This document shows positions 63,725-64,000 of a stretch of 64,000 nt of DNA, piece after piece. How positions within the stretch are numbered: position 1 is the stretch's first letter; the number at the start of each line of letters is the position of its first letter. The DNA is from UBA1672 sp050633285 (GTDB lineage Bacteria > Pseudomonadota > Alphaproteobacteria > Micavibrionales > Micavibrionaceae), in the NCBI GenBank assembly GCA_050633285.1, contig JBOEGG010000005.1, forward strand, positions 62,001-126,000. The letters are read 5' to 3'. The notes under the pieces were generated by a model. It was not told where the DNA came from. It saw nothing but the letters and a program-made list of their open reading frames with translations, and ran no database searches. Both the position numbers and the translations under genes were made by a program.

Positions 63725-64000
63725 TTATTTGAAAGCTTTTAGCAACGTTTTTAATGACTTTAATACGCTGGGGTCATCTATTTCCTGTAATTTTTGTGCT
63801 AGGGCTAAAACTTTTGGATCGATATCCAAGAGATGAAGATCATTTATTTCGTCATCTTGCTCTAATAAGCCTTTGTAAAATATTTTAAGGTCAACGTTAA
63901 GGATAGATGCTAATTCGAGTAAACGAGAAGCAGCAATCCTATTAACACCTTTCTCATACTTTTGTATCTGTTGAAATGTGATGCCGACCTTTGATGCTAG
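63725..64000 (-). CDS. XRE-family helix-turn-helix regulator, 5' end cut by the window
   Basis: On the minus strand, an open frame runs from the window edge to TAA at 63725-63727, coding for 91 residues. It opens LASKVGITFQQIQKYEKGVNR, the recognition helix of a Cro/CI-type domain common in alphaproteobacteria, then IAASRLLELASILNVDLKIFYKGL and a helical C-terminal tail (VLKSLKTLLKAFK). Its true start lies beyond the window. A regulator of this kind next to a tRNA may belong to a mobile or accessory block that continues outward. Confidence 0.88.
   Translation of the reverse strand, partial: LASKVGITFQQIQKYEKGVNRIAASRLLELASILNVDLKIFYKGLLEQDDEINDLHLLDIDPKVLALAQKLQEIDDPSVLKSLKTLLKAFK

Noticed and set aside
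1..64000. CRISPR arrays, insertion sequences, rRNA genes, integrases
   Set aside because: I saw no regularly spaced repeats, transposase or integrase motifs, or rRNA segments by reading both strands.

Overview
The window is bacterial and almost certainly alphaproteobacterial. It is AT-rich, with short intergenic gaps and many GTG/TTG start alternatives. The lineage markers are UPF0262, the small 'RAALRxNLKRRK' protein, CpdR, a CckA-type hybrid kinase, HisZ paired with short-form HisG, a Caulobacter-type cpa/tad pilus locus, and the infA-maf-RNase E/G block. I cannot place it below class level.

Layout. 1-6.6 kb: tail of a SirB1-like gene, then pal-cpoB-tilS-ftsH and two tandem paralogous orphan genes. 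6.6-11.5 kb: a leftward N-formylglutamate amidohydrolase, then glmM-hisZ-purA ending in a strong terminator. 11.7-28 kb: a complete Tad/Flp pilus locus, preceded by a membrane-anchored pseudokinase and a small membrane protein. It runs through TadE-like genes, a vWA TadG-like gene, flp, cpaA-F, tadB and tadC, and faces a divergent pair (TadD-like lipoprotein and a pilus N-domain protein). The flp promoter region carries a full CtrA box, TTAA-N7-TTAA. 28-42.7 kb: envelope and polysaccharide genes (YbhN-like, O-antigen ligase-like, a GT4 glycosyltransferase, YjbH-like) mixed with a prophage-type structured RNA, a pentapeptide-repeat membrane protein, a YegD-like Hsp70, tRNA-Val, cpdR, rluD and orphans. 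42.7-48.3 kb: a CckA-like hybrid kinase overlapping a single-domain response regulator, then glpD-glpK. 48.4-52.3 kb: a FecR-domain, RTX-like secreted protein and a CDF cation transporter. 52.4-56.3 kb: an accessory block of orphans and an SGNH hydrolase, ending at tRNA-Phe. 56.4-62.8 kb: a leftward housekeeping run (small protein-dcd-murA-orphan-hisG-UPF0262-infA-maf-RNase E/G). 62.9-64 kb: an orphan, tRNA-Thr, and a truncated XRE regulator that runs off the window.

How it fits together. The pilus locus, a CtrA-type operator, a CckA-like kinase and CpdR suggest that surface attachment is tied to the alphaproteobacterial cell-cycle phosphorelay. Glycan genes and the RTX-like protein add to the surface-biology theme. 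The most unusual element is the hairpin-rich, terminator-ended RNA at about 30.9-31.1 kb on the minus strand. It resembles the P4/C4-type immunity RNAs of prophages, yet no phage structural, replication or integration gene is visible around it.
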